Assembly (NCBI RefSeq): GCF_002499975.2
Contig: NZ_CP052766.1
Location: forward strand, 1,178,001 to 1,242,000
Source: Alteromonas pelagimontana
GTDB taxonomy: Bacteria; Pseudomonadota; Gammaproteobacteria; Enterobacterales; Alteromonadaceae
DNA: 64,000 nucleotides
Direction: 5' to 3'
Shown here one piece after another: positions 47,887-56,878 of the stretch. Below the pieces are notes generated by a model. It searched no databases. It was not told the origin of the DNA and saw only the letters and a program-made list of their open reading frames with translations. The position numbers were made by a program, and so were the translations under genes. Within the stretch, counting starts at the first letter, position 1; each line of letters begins with the position of its first letter.

Positions 47887-50640
47887 TTACTCCAGACCGA
47901 CAGTCCAGCCAGACGTCCAGTTATTGTCTGCGGAAACCGCACCTACGAAGCCTGCATTATCGAAGAAGGTGTCACCTGACCAGTCTTTAGGTGCCAATGT
48001 AGAAATCGTAAAGATTCCATCAACAACTTCGGCACGAGTGGCAACTACAGCGTTCCCAGTCATTGTGTTGGAGAACCAGTCGGCCAGGTCAACCGCACCG
48101 GCTTCTGAGTTAAAGTTTTCACCATTTTCACAAGCAATAACTGAGTTGGTAAAAGTAATAGTGCCATCGCTCAGGTTAGCCTGTGACTCTGCTACATTTT
48201 CTACCTCAAAACATTCACCCATTCCGCTTGGTCCGGTGACAATAAAGTTAGAAAGTTGCGCGCCAGTACCTTCACGTAAATAAACGCCTTCAGAATCATC
48301 ATCACCATCAAAGGTATTGCCGATAATAGTCACGTTCGAAAGCACGGGGTTAGATTGAGGTGAATTAGCAGGATTAGATCCGTCATTGTCTGCTTCAATG
48401 CCGCGGTTAGCATCTGAGTTGTCTTCTGCATGACGAACCAGAACATATTGCATGCGGCCACGATAGCCATTATCCCAGTCAATGCTGTCGTCCTGATTAT
48501 CTGTGAGAACCAGATACTTCACATCCACATTGCCACCGAAAAATTCCACACCGTCATCAGAGGAAGCGTGAATTTGAACGTAGCTGATGTCGGTACCTGA
48601 ACCCACACCACCCATTGTCAACCCTTGAAGTTCGTTATCAGGTGAAATTTCAAAGCCAGAATAAAGAATTCGGACATACCGTAATCTGCCTGAACTGTCG
48701 GCTTCATCTGTACCGCCGAATACAGCGCCTTCTTCTGCACCTTCAATTTGTAATGCACAGTCGCCTGTTGCAGGACATTGATTTGATGGTGCATTTCCTA
48801 ACAATATTAAACCGCCCCACTGCCCTGGTACGCCTGCATCAGAAGCAATGTCTGCTTCAGAACTGAACGTGATAGGCTTAGAAGCAGAACCGTTAGCGTC
48901 AATTTCTGAACCGCGACTGATAACCATATAATCGTTACCAGACGCTCCATAAAGAGTTACACCCGCCGGAATCGTCAAGGTCGCGCTGTCAGCATTATCA
49001 CCACCGATAAACACAGCACCGGAAATTGCGTACAGGTTATTTTCAGTAAGGGTAAGATCAGTGGTATAACGGCCAGACAATTCGCAAGTTGTAGTAACAC
49101 CGTCTGCTGAATCGATCTCAGTTGTACCTGCAGGACAACCTTCTACTGTCGCTGGTGCCGGACGAACTTCGCCACCGCCGTAACCAAATGCCCATCCCTG
49201 ACGCCAGTCGTTAGTACCGTCAAGAGCGCCGATAAAGTCATTAGCTTCAAAGAAACCGTCCACTTGAGAAGCATCAGTGCCAGCACCTAATAAGGGGCTA
49301 CCTGCGGTAGGCGTACCATCGCTATTTAGCATAACGGATTCTGAAATCTGGTTGTTTTCCATTGTGTTAAGGAACCAGTCTTCGAGGTCTACTGCGCCTT
49401 CATCACTGACGAAATTTTCACCATTGGCACACGCCATAACTGAGTTCTGAATGGTAATAGTTCCATCTTGTAGATTGGCCTGGGACTCGGTCACGTTTTC
49501 CACTTCAAGACATTCGCCCATACCTGACGGACCGGACACTACCATGTTATAAATTTGTGCGCCTGTGCCTTCGCGAAGATAAACACCCTCTGAATCATCA
49601 TCGCCATCGAAGTTGTTACCAATAATGGTCATATTGGCGATCATTGGATTGGACTGAGGAGAGTTGTCTGGAGCAGAGCCGTCGTTGTCTGCTTCGATAC
49701 CACGGTTGGCATCAGAATCATCTGGAGCATGCTGGACAAACACGTATTGCATTTTACCCGTGAAGCCATTGTCCCAGTCGACACTATCATCCTGATTCGA
49801 TGTAAGGACCATATGCTTGAGATTCGGGCTGCCGCCGAAAAACTCTACGCCATCATCAGAAGAAGCGTGAACCTGCAGGTAATCTACCGTTGTTCCTGAA
49901 CCGACACCACCCATGGTAAGGCCTTGTAGTTCATTATCTGGAGAGATTTCGAAACCCGAATATTTCATGACTACGTAACGCAAGCTTCCTGAGCTATCAG
50001 CGTCGTCGGTTCCACCAAATACTGCGCCTTCCTCTGCACCTTCAATTTGCAATGCACAGTCGCCTTCGGCAGGGCATTGATTAGATGGCGCATTCCCCAA
50101 CAGGATCAGGCCACCCCATTGCCCTGGCATGACTTCTTCACCTACCACATCAGGATAAGAAGTAAAAATAATAGGATTTTCCGCTGTACCTTGAGCTTCA
50201 ATGGTAGATCCACGGCTCACGACCATATAGTCATTACCTGAGCTACCAAATATGATTGTACCTTCTTCAACTACTATATTTACGCTATCAGCATTATCGT
50301 TACCAAAGAAAACTGCACCGTCAAGTGCCCAAACTCTGTCGTTAGTTAACGTAATCGTACCGCTGTCGTCAGCGTCGTCAGCAGTTAGACGACCAGACAA
50401 TATGCGAACTTCAATGTCAGAACCGAAAGCCGCTGAGACTGCATTCGTTAATGAAGAATCGGCTGTACCAGGCAATGTTTCTTCTGGTGTTTCAGGATTT
50501 GTGGGTGTGCCCCCGTTGCCGTAGTTATTCTCTACGCTGTTGTCGATGTCACCTTCACTGATGTTTACATCGCCGCCGCAGCCCGCTAAAACGAGCGCAG
50601 TTGCAATCGCAGAAGCCCTAAATAAGTGCATAAGTTCCAT
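47887..50640 (-). CDS. Large lipoprotein with two near-identical halves, probably cell-surface
   Basis: 917 residues. The signal peptide ends in the lipobox LVLAGC (Cys21), then a Gly/Asn-rich linker. Two units of about 430 residues follow: GQWGGLILLGNAPSNQCPA begins at about residues 172 and 605, and both repeat ADSSG, SGFEISPDNELQGLTMGGVGS, ASSDDGVEFFGG, RGIEADNDGS and DGDDDSEGVYLREGTGAQ-like stretches. The pattern resembles right-handed parallel beta-helix proteins and is very acidic (Asp/Glu-rich), perhaps calcium-binding. I recall similar proteins beside TonB-dependent receptors in Alteromonadales and Bacteroidetes. The ATG at 50640 has GGAG 7 nt upstream. Function unknown; partner of the receptor is inferred. 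Confidence 0.9.
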   Translation of the reverse strand: MELMHLFRASAIATALVLAGCGGDVNISEGDIDNSVENNYGNGGTPTNPETPEETLPGTADSSLTNAVSAAFGSDIEVRILSGRLTADDADDSGTITLTNDRVWALDGAVFFGNDNADSVNIVVEEGTIIFGSSGNDYMVVSRGSTIEAQGTAENPIIFTSYPDVVGEEVMPGQWGGLILLGNAPSNQCPAEGDCALQIEGAEEGAVFGGTDDADSSGSLRYVVMKYSGFEISPDNELQGLTMGGVGSGTTVDYLQVHASSDDGVEFFGGSPNLKHMVLTSNQDDSVDWDNGFTGKMQYVFVQHAPDDSDANRGIEADNDGSAPDNSPQSNPMIANMTIIGNNFDGDDDSEGVYLREGTGAQIYNMVVSGPSGMGECLEVENVTESQANLQDGTITIQNSVMACANGENFVSDEGAVDLEDWFLNTMENNQISESVMLNSDGTPTAGSPLLGAGTDASQVDGFFEANDFIGALDGTNDWRQGWAFGYGGGEVRPAPATVEGCPAGTTEIDSADGVTTTCELSGRYTTDLTLTENNLYAISGAVFIGGDNADSATLTIPAGVTLYGASGNDYMVISRGSEIDANGSASKPITFSSEADIASDAGVPGQWGGLILLGNAPSNQCPATGDCALQIEGAEEGAVFGGTDEADSSGRLRYVRILYSGFEISPDNELQGLTMGGVGSGTDISYVQIHASSDDGVEFFGGNVDVKYLVLTDNQDDSIDWDNGYRGRMQYVLVRHAEDNSDANRGIEADNDGSNPANSPQSNPVLSNVTIIGNTFDGDDDSEGVYLREGTGAQLSNFIVTGPSGMGECFEVENVAESQANLSDGTITFTNSVIACENGENFNSEAGAVDLADWFSNTMTGNAVVATRAEVVDGIFTISTLAPKDWSGDTFFDNAGFVGAVSADNNWTSGWTVGLE

Positions 50641-50689
50641 TCGGTTCTCCAAGTGCTATATAGAGTAATTAATATCTGAAAACGCAAGC

Positions 50690-50722
50690 ACTTTACCTAA
50701 GGTAAATGACATATTTGTTACA
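50690..50722 (-). promoter_or_regulatory. Putative PhoB-dependent promoter of the lipoprotein gene
   Basis: Minus strand TGTAACAAATATGTCA (50722-50707) is a Pho-box-like pair of TGTNA half-sites; 11 nt later comes TAAAGT as -10 (50695-50690). A perfect inverted repeat TTTACCT-A-AGGTAAA (50692-50706) overlaps the spacer and -10, a possible second operator. Confidence 0.55.
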
Positions 50723-50873
50723 CTGCTTCGCTGTCACGAAACTTTAATAACAATTTGTTGAACCTTTTTCTGCTTTACGAGAGCAGGACACTGATTTTTG
50801 ATTTTAAAAAGGTTTTTACTCGGCAACCTAGAGGAGTTAGTAGTTGGAGGTGAACAGCGAAGGAAAGGGAACC

Positions 50874-51839
50874 TTACTCAATCATCCGGCGCTGCCGTAA
50901 CAACACGTCGCCTGGTACAGAAAAATAGCCATCTCGCTGTACCTGCTGCTGGCCTTCTTTGGATAAAACATAATGCAAAAATTCCCGTTCCAGCGTGGGT
51001 AACGCTTCCGTTGGGGATTTATTAATTACAAGATAAAGATAGCGTGCAAAAGGATATGTTTCGTCTCTTACCGTCTGCGTTGTCAGTGGGATCAGAGAGT
51101 CGAATGTCTTGCCAATAGGTAACGCCCGCACGCCAGCGGTTTTATAACCGTATGCGGCATATCCCAATCCGTCCTGACTGGTGGCAACAGACAATACTAC
51201 AGACGCCGATCCCGGTAGCTCGTTCACCGTATCGCGAAAATCGCCGTCGCATAATGCCATAACCTTAAACAGTCCGTAGGTACCGGAAACCGAGTTACGA
51301 CCGAACAAGCGAATGGGATGGCGGTATTCGTCGCTGTTGAGCCCCAATTGCTTCCACTGGGTAATAGGTTGTTCCCCTCCGCAAAAGCGTGTGACCGAAA
51401 ACAGTGCGTCAACCTGCTCAAGCGTAAGACCCCGAACAGGATTACGTCGCTCCACAAAAATGGCTATAGCGTCCATCGCCACTCTCAGTACCGTTGGCGG
51501 ATAGCCGTGCTTGCGTACAAAGGCACGAATTTCGCTGGGTTTAAGGTCACGGCTCATAGGGCCGATAGTGGCCGTCCCTTCAGTAAGAGCAGGGGGTGCG
51601 GTAGAAGAGCCTGAGGCCTGAATTTGAAACTTCACCTGTGGATACATGGATTTGAATTCTTGCGACCAGAACGACATCAGATTGGCTAATGTATCTGACC
51701 CAACCGACGTTATTTTACCCGCAACGCCGGGTTTGCGTTCGTAAGAAGGCACGTCAGGTGTTGCCGCCAGAGCAAAACCTGTTGAACAGCTAAGAAAGCC
51801 AAGTAAAACTACAATGCCTGTACGTAGGTACGTCTTCAT
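50874..51839 (-). CDS. pstS: PstS-like phosphate-binding protein
   Basis: 321 residues with a signal peptide (GIVVLLGFLSCSTGFALAA) and the PstS fold: GKITSVGSDTLANLMSFWSQEF, then QIQASGSSTAPPALTEGTATIGPMSRDLKPSEI in part (SGSSTAPPALTEGTATIGPM, the phosphate-contact region) and NSVSGTYGLFKVMAL. It follows phoR without a gap, so phoB-phoR-pstS form one unit. No pstC, pstA or pstB is nearby; a periplasmic signalling role through PhoR or delivery from the outer-membrane system is possible. Family certain, ligand likely but not proved. Confidence 0.88.
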   Translation of the reverse strand: MKTYLRTGIVVLLGFLSCSTGFALAATPDVPSYERKPGVAGKITSVGSDTLANLMSFWSQEFKSMYPQVKFQIQASGSSTAPPALTEGTATIGPMSRDLKPSEIRAFVRKHGYPPTVLRVAMDAIAIFVERRNPVRGLTLEQVDALFSVTRFCGGEQPITQWKQLGLNSDEYRHPIRLFGRNSVSGTYGLFKVMALCDGDFRDTVNELPGSASVVLSVATSQDGLGYAAYGYKTAGVRALPIGKTFDSLIPLTTQTVRDETYPFARYLYLVINKSPTEALPTLEREFLHYVLSKEGQQQVQRDGYFSVPGDVLLRQRRMIE

Positions 51840-53138
51840 TTATTGCTCCGCAATCAGCTCCTCTTGGAGAGTAAAGGAAAATGTACTTCCTTTACCCACA
51901 GAACTGGTGATATCCAGTTGCGAATTATGATGACTTAAAACGTGCTTTACAATCGAAAGACCCAAGCCGGAGCCGCCCGTTTTCCGTGAGCGGGCTTTGT
52001 CCACCCGGTAAAAGCGCTCGGTAAGTCGCGCCAGATGATTTTGCTCAATCCCGTCGCCGTTATCTTTCACAGCAAACTGAACCCCGTGCTCAACGCGCTG
52101 CCAGTAAACATCAATTGTGCCCCCAGCCGGCGTATAATGTACGGCGTTAAAAACCAGATTTGAGCACGCGCTGCGCAGTTCGGTTTCGACCCCAAATACC
52201 TTCAACGATTTATCCACATGAAAGGTAATCCGGTGCTGTTTCTCTTTATTTAACGCCTGCGCTTCACGCTCCATCAGCGCAAAGGTGGCTGGCATATCTA
52301 CCACATGTTCATAAATTCTTTCAGAACTGGCTTCTATGCGGGACAACACCAGTAAATCCTCAATTAAACTTTGCATACGGTGAGTTTGTGATGACATCTC
52401 CTTAAATGCTTTAGCTACAAATGGATTGTCTTCGTCATTATCCGCTAGAATCTCAATGTAGCCGCTGATAACAGTAAGCGGGGTACGCAATTCGTGGGAT
52501 ACGTTGGCGACAAAGTCTTTACGCATTTCCTCAAGCTGAGACACTCGCGTTACATCCCGTGCTATCAGCAACAAGTGTTCATCGCCGTACGGCATTACTC
52601 TGTATTCAAAGGTTTTATTGGGATTAGTTGGTGCGGGTACTTCAATGGGATAATTAAAATCGCCGGCATGAAAGTATTCGATAAACTGCGGGTGACGAAT
52701 CAGATTGTCTAACCTTCTGCCGGCATCAGTAGGCCACTTCAGGCCCAGCTCCAGCCGCGCCAATCGATTGCACCAAATGATACAGGCTTTGGAATCTACC
52801 ACTACAGCAGCATCAGGTAAGGCTTCAGAGCCTTCGCGAAATCGTTTTACCAGCTCCCCCAATTCCTTACGCTTATTGCGGTTGCGCCGCTGGAGATAAT
52901 AAATTCCTTCGTAGATATATTCCCATACGCCGCTGACGGTGGGAGGCGACATTTTACGGCTGTGCCACAACCAGTGATTAAGCTTATAAAGATGCCAGTA
53001 ATTGAGAATTAACAAACCTACTGTGCCTAACGCTACAGCAAACAGCATGTCGTCCAGATACAGGCCGATCAGAGCAAAGATAAGCAGATATGTAGCCAGC
53101 CGGATAATGCTTCTTAACCATGAAAAAGGATAATACAT
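51840..53138 (-). CDS. phoR: Phosphate regulon sensor histidine kinase PhoR
   Basis: 432 residues. Two N-terminal membrane helices (LATYLLIFALIGLYLDDMLF; VALGTVGLLILNYW) with a basic linker, a PAS domain (about 105-200, DAAVVVDSKACIIWCNRLAR), the phosphoacceptor His215 in VSHELRTPLTV and a HATPase domain (NLVFNAVHYTP, KDNGDGIE, GSGLGLSIVKHVL). Senses phosphate limitation through the Pst complex and phosphorylates PhoB. It lies 88 nt after phoB; pstS follows without a gap. Confidence 0.97.
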   Translation of the reverse strand: MYYPFSWLRSIIRLATYLLIFALIGLYLDDMLFAVALGTVGLLILNYWHLYKLNHWLWHSRKMSPPTVSGVWEYIYEGIYYLQRRNRNKRKELGELVKRFREGSEALPDAAVVVDSKACIIWCNRLARLELGLKWPTDAGRRLDNLIRHPQFIEYFHAGDFNYPIEVPAPTNPNKTFEYRVMPYGDEHLLLIARDVTRVSQLEEMRKDFVANVSHELRTPLTVISGYIEILADNDEDNPFVAKAFKEMSSQTHRMQSLIEDLLVLSRIEASSERIYEHVVDMPATFALMEREAQALNKEKQHRITFHVDKSLKVFGVETELRSACSNLVFNAVHYTPAGGTIDVYWQRVEHGVQFAVKDNGDGIEQNHLARLTERFYRVDKARSRKTGGSGLGLSIVKHVLSHHNSQLDITSSVGKGSTFSFTLQEELIAEQ

Positions 53139-53226
53139 ACAAAAAGCCAGGCCTGCTGATTATTCAGTTTAGCGAGAATATGCTAAGCATACGAAGCGGC
53201 CGCGAAGCCGCCTCGGAAAGCTTCGG

Positions 53227-53916
53227 CTACAACTTAGTGGAAAACCGATAACCGGCACCACGCACCGTTTGAATCATGGCATCGTGGCCATGCCGGGAAA
53301 CAGCTTTACGCAACCGTCGAATATGTACATCAACGGTTCTGTCTTCGACGTAAACGTTGGTTCCCCACACGTTATCTAAAAGCAGTTCGCGGCTGTAAAC
53401 CCGCTCCGGATGAGTCATAAAAAAGTGCAGCAACTTAAACTCAGTAGGCCCCATGTCCAGAGCTTCTTCATTGGCAGTAACCCGGTGCGATATCGGCTCA
53501 AGTTTAAGGCCATTAAACTCAATAGGTTCTTCACTTGAGGTTGGCGTCACTCTGCGCATGACTGCTTTAATCCGCGCCACCAGTTCCTTCGGTGAAAAAG
53601 GTTTAGTGACATAATCATCAGCACCAGCGTCAAGACCGCGAATTTTATCTTCTTCTTCGCCGCGCGCGGTAAGCATAATGACAGGAATGTCGCGGGTAAA
53701 CTCATGTTGCTTAAGGCTTTTCGCCAACTGCACACCACTACCGCCCGGCAACATCCAGTCCAACAGAATCAAGTCAGGATAAGGCTCCCGAATTTTCTGC
53801 TGGGCTACATCAACGTCTTCCGCTTCAACTGTATTAAAGCCCGATTGCTCAAGCACAAACTTAAGCATTTCGCGGATCGGCGCTTCGTCTTCCACTAACA
53901 ATACCGTTCGAGACAT
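53227..53916 (-). CDS. phoB: Phosphate regulon response regulator PhoB
   Basis: 229 residues, the same length as E. coli PhoB. A receiver domain ([16 protein letters not shown]; phosphoacceptor Asp53 in [11 protein letters not shown]; Lys in [13 protein letters not shown]) and a winged-helix DNA-binding domain ([22 protein letters not shown] in part, [18 protein letters not shown] in part). Binds Pho boxes. The ATG at 53916 has AGGA 8 nt upstream; the ATG 18 nt earlier has no site. It may regulate its own operon through the Pho-box array just upstream. Confidence 0.98.
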   Translation of the reverse strand: MSRTVLLVEDEAPIREMLKFVLEQSGFNTVEAEDVDVAQQKIREPYPDLILLDWMLPGGSGVQLAKSLKQHEFTRDIPVIMLTARGEEEDKIRGLDAGADDYVTKPFSPKELVARIKAVMRRVTPTSSEEPIEFNGLKLEPISHRVTANEEALDMGPTEFKLLHFFMTHPERVYSRELLLDNVWGTNVYVEDRTVDVHIRRLRKAVSRHGHDAMIQTVRGAGYRFSTKL

Positions 53917-53948
53917 AGATTTTTTCCTGCTCATACTAAAACGCCGCT

Positions 53949-54012
53949 ATTATTCATTGGGTCTATGACAGTTTTATTAAAACGATGACAATTTTGTGTC
54001 AAGTATTTGACA
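53949..54012 (-). promoter_or_regulatory. Pho-box array in the phoB / sensor kinase divergent promoter
   Basis: Minus strand: TTTAATAAAACTGTCA (53981-53966), then 11 nt, then AATAAT (53954-53949) as -10. Upstream lie three half-sites in 11-nt register: TGTCA at 54012, TGACA at 54001 and TGTCA at 53990. On the plus strand the outer one reads TTGACA and could be the -35 of the divergent kinase gene. Confidence 0.65.
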
Positions 54013-54119
54013 AAAGCAATCTCCCTATATAGATATGAGATTTGCTTGTTTATTAACGTAATAATGCATACTCTTGGCGTATTATTGACCGCTCACATAA
54101 CCAAAAAGGTGCAGTACGA

Positions 54120-55847
54120 ATGGCGACCGTAAAGACAGGATTGTCGAGAAAGCTGTTAACTCGTGTTCTCTCGGTCTATTTTGTATTAACACTTATAGTC
54201 ACAATTGGGCAGATATTCACAGAATATCTTAGCACTAAGAACCATATTGAGAGCGAATTACAAACGCTTAAAAACACGTTTTCCATTAGTCTTACCCGCG
54301 CTATATGGGAACTTAACACACCGCAGGCTATTTCCATAGCCGAAGGACTGATGGAACTTCCTATTGTGGAAGGCGTGCAGATCAGAGATGAAAATGGCGA
54401 TTATATTGCTGATCTTGGGCTTACCATTGCGCAATCCCGAGAACCGGTAGATGTTGGCATTATGCGCGACCACAGTGGGGGCGTTTTTGGCTACAGCTTT
54501 CCGCTGATTTTTGAGTTTTCAGGACGCGCGTCCAACGTCGGCGATGTTACGCTTTATTCAAGTTTTGACATTATCTTCGGCCGCATTGAAGTAGGGGTAT
54601 TTTTCCTCATCGGCAATGCTATAGTGAAAACCGCCTTTTTAGTATTTCTGTTTATGACCGCCTTTCGTCATATGCTGTCTGAACCGCTGGGGGAAATTAC
54701 CGACCAGATGAGTGCGTTTGATCCTGAGCATCCACAGGATTCAAAAATTGCTGTTACGATAGAGGATGATAACGAGTTACGGCAATTGCAGTACTCGTAC
54801 AATCAGGTCATCGATGATCTTATTCTTTCGCAGGAAACGCTGCAGGGAACGCAGGAAAAACTGCGCCAGGCTAATAAAAAGCTGGATGATCAAAACCTTA
54901 TTCTTGAGCAGGAAGTCGCCAAGAAGACCGCGTCCTTATCGCAAATTATGCTGGACCTTGAACAACAGAAAGACGAACTGATTGCCAATCAGCGCGAACT
55001 TCGTCAGGAAAATGAAAACCGTCAGTACATAGAAGATGAACTACGCAAACGCAATGCTGAACTGGCTAAATCCATGGACACGCTTAATCTGGCTAAAAAT
55101 CAACTGGTAGAATCCGAACGAATGGCGTCGTTAGGCGGATTGGTGGCCGGAATTACTCATGATGTAAATACACCGATTGGGGTAAGCGTAACCGCAGCAA
55201 GCTTCATGCAGGACCGTATTCAACATTTACAGACCGCGTTTGAGAACAAAACGCTTACTGCAAAATCAATGACAAACTTTTTAGATGAAGCTGAACAGAC
55301 GACGCAGCTTTTAATCAGCAATCTTAATCGTGCTTCCGATCTTATCGCCAGCTTTAAACAAGTCGCGGTAGATCAAACCAGTGAAGCGGAGCGCGTGTTT
55401 AACCTGAACAATTACCTGCACGAAATTCTGCAGTCGCTGCAACCCAGCTTTAAGCAAACTCAGCATGATGTCGTTATTCATTGTCCGGAAGACCTGGAAA
55501 TTCGCTGCGCTCCGGGCGTTATCGCGCAAATTACAACCAATATGATAATGAACTCATTGGTTCATGGCTTCGACAACATCGACAACGGCGAGATGGCCAT
55601 AACGGTGACTGAGGAAGATGAAGAAATTGTGTTTAAGTACGACGATAACGGCAAAGGCCTGAATGACAACGATTTGAATCGGTTGTTTGACGCGTTCTTT
55701 ACGACTAAGCGCGGACAGGGCGGCAGCGGGTTGGGCACCCACATCATGTATAATCTGGTAACGCAAGCTTTAGGTGGACGTATTGAGGCCACCAGTGAAC
55801 CAGGAAAAGGGCTGCACTACACCGTTCGTTTCCCTAAACGCAGCTAA
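54120..55847 (+). CDS. Membrane sensor histidine kinase, orphan
   Basis: 575 residues. A membrane helix (about 15-37), a small periplasmic sensor region (about 40-155, IREDENGD-like IRDENGDYIADLG), a second helix (about 160-185), a HAMP-like region, a long coiled coil (about 235-330), then a kinase core with His347 in GITHDVNTPIGV and an ATPase domain (NMIMNSLVHGF, YDDNGKGLND, FTTKRGQGGSGLGTHIMYNL). The HDxNTP form of the H-box sets it apart from PhoR-like kinases. No response regulator is adjacent other than phoB, which is divergent. Confidence 0.92.
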   Translation: MATVKTGLSRKLLTRVLSVYFVLTLIVTIGQIFTEYLSTKNHIESELQTLKNTFSISLTRAIWELNTPQAISIAEGLMELPIVEGVQIRDENGDYIADLGLTIAQSREPVDVGIMRDHSGGVFGYSFPLIFEFSGRASNVGDVTLYSSFDIIFGRIEVGVFFLIGNAIVKTAFLVFLFMTAFRHMLSEPLGEITDQMSAFDPEHPQDSKIAVTIEDDNELRQLQYSYNQVIDDLILSQETLQGTQEKLRQANKKLDDQNLILEQEVAKKTASLSQIMLDLEQQKDELIANQRELRQENENRQYIEDELRKRNAELAKSMDTLNLAKNQLVESERMASLGGLVAGITHDVNTPIGVSVTAASFMQDRIQHLQTAFENKTLTAKSMTNFLDEAEQTTQLLISNLNRASDLIASFKQVAVDQTSEAERVFNLNNYLHEILQSLQPSFKQTQHDVVIHCPEDLEIRCAPGVIAQITTNMIMNSLVHGFDNIDNGEMAITVTEEDEEIVFKYDDNGKGLNDNDLNRLFDAFFTTKRGQGGSGLGTHIMYNLVTQALGGRIEATSEPGKGLHYTVRFPKRS

Positions 55848-55866
55848 TACTAATCCACCTTAATGT
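55848..55866. repeat. Half of the palindromic repeat family
   Basis: TACTAATCCACCTTAATGT, directly after the kinase stop codon, resembles the arm core CTAATCCGCCTTGATG of the repeats at 14838 and 39613. The other arm is missing. Confidence 0.35.
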
Positions 55867-55967
55867 AAGCAATTCGCTGCATACCACATTTTGCTACCAT
55901 CTTCGCATTGCACCTTTGCTGCTGCGTTGGTACGCTTGCCGCCCGAATTGATAAACAGTTTTTGGCT

Positions 55968-56870
55968 ATGTGGTTTAAAAATATAAAAGCGTATCAAATT
56001 ACCCAGCCCATCTCACTTGATGATGATGATTTACAAAATGCATTGAGCGAAAATGCCTTCCGTCCTTGTGGGAAACAGGAAACAGCGACTATGGGTTTCG
56101 CCTCGCCGTTCTCGCAATCAGGCAAAGAAAGTGTCATGTTCCATAAAGTGCAGGAACGGTACTGGATTACGGTGAAAAAGCAGGAACGTATATTACCTGC
56201 AGTAGTAGTAAATGCGGAGCTGGCCGAAAAAGTGGCGCATATTGAAGCAGAAACTGGCTCACCGGTAGGGAAAAAGGCCCAGCAGGATCTGAAGCAGGAA
56301 ATTATGCATCAGTTGTTACCGCAGGCTTTTACCAAGAACTCTTATACTCATGGCTTCATTTCCATTCCCGACAATCTTGTTGTTGTAGACGCATCCGCAG
56401 ATGGTAAAGCCGAAGCCTATTTAGCGTTGGTGCGTAAGGCTATTCAGTCACTTCCTGTTGTACCGTTGGCCCGCAGAAGCCTGCAAAGTGAATTAACTCA
56501 TTGGCTGACGGAAGGCACGCCAGAGGCTATTTCTCTGTTAGAAGAAGCAGAACTTAAATCGGTAGATGATATGGAAAGCGTTATCCGCTGTAAAAATCAG
56601 CCTTTGGATAGCGACGAAATTACCCTACATTTAGATTCCGGCAAACTGGTACAGAAAGTTGGCTTTGAATATCGGGATGTGTTAACTGCAATCATTGCAG
56701 AAGATGGTTCTTTCAAACGCCTTAAGTTCACCGACCGCATGAAAGAAGAAAACGAAGACATTCCAAAAGATCAGGTTGAGGCCCGTATGGATGCCGAATT
56801 TGCCTTAATGTCTGCTGAGCTTTGCCAGTTCCTTGATTACATTCGAAAAGAACTAAAACTGGTAGAATAA
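55968..56870 (+). CDS. rdgC: Recombination-associated protein RdgC
   Basis: Ring-forming DNA-binding protein that modulates RecA; 300 residues against about 303 in E. coli. MWFKNIKAYQITQ at the start, then GFASPFSQ, LPAVVVNAEL, TKNSYTHGFI and HLDSGKLVQKVGFEYRD follow the family. I use the ATG at 55968, since family members begin MWFKN; the 20 residues encoded upstream (Cys-rich) have no counterpart. Convergent with the Xre-cupin gene. Confidence 0.97.
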   Translation: MWFKNIKAYQITQPISLDDDDLQNALSENAFRPCGKQETATMGFASPFSQSGKESVMFHKVQERYWITVKKQERILPAVVVNAELAEKVAHIEAETGSPVGKKAQQDLKQEIMHQLLPQAFTKNSYTHGFISIPDNLVVVDASADGKAEAYLALVRKAIQSLPVVPLARRSLQSELTHWLTEGTPEAISLLEEAELKSVDDMESVIRCKNQPLDSDEITLHLDSGKLVQKVGFEYRDVLTAIIAEDGSFKRLKFTDRMKEENEDIPKDQVEARMDAEFALMSAELCQFLDYIRKELKLVE

Positions 56871-56878
56871 TGGTGTAA

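Noticed and set aside
47870..48283. 137-codon plus-strand frame inside the duplicated lipoprotein gene
   Set aside because: Shadow of the long coding sequence on the other strand.
47887..50640. Repeated DNA blocks that might suggest CRISPR or a recent duplication
   Set aside because: There are just two long copies, in frame and diverged at synonymous sites; this is a protein-level internal duplication.
55908..55967. Longer N-terminus for RdgC (MHLCCC...)
   Set aside because: RdgC proteins start MWFKN; the extra Cys-rich part has no counterpart and no better ribosome site.
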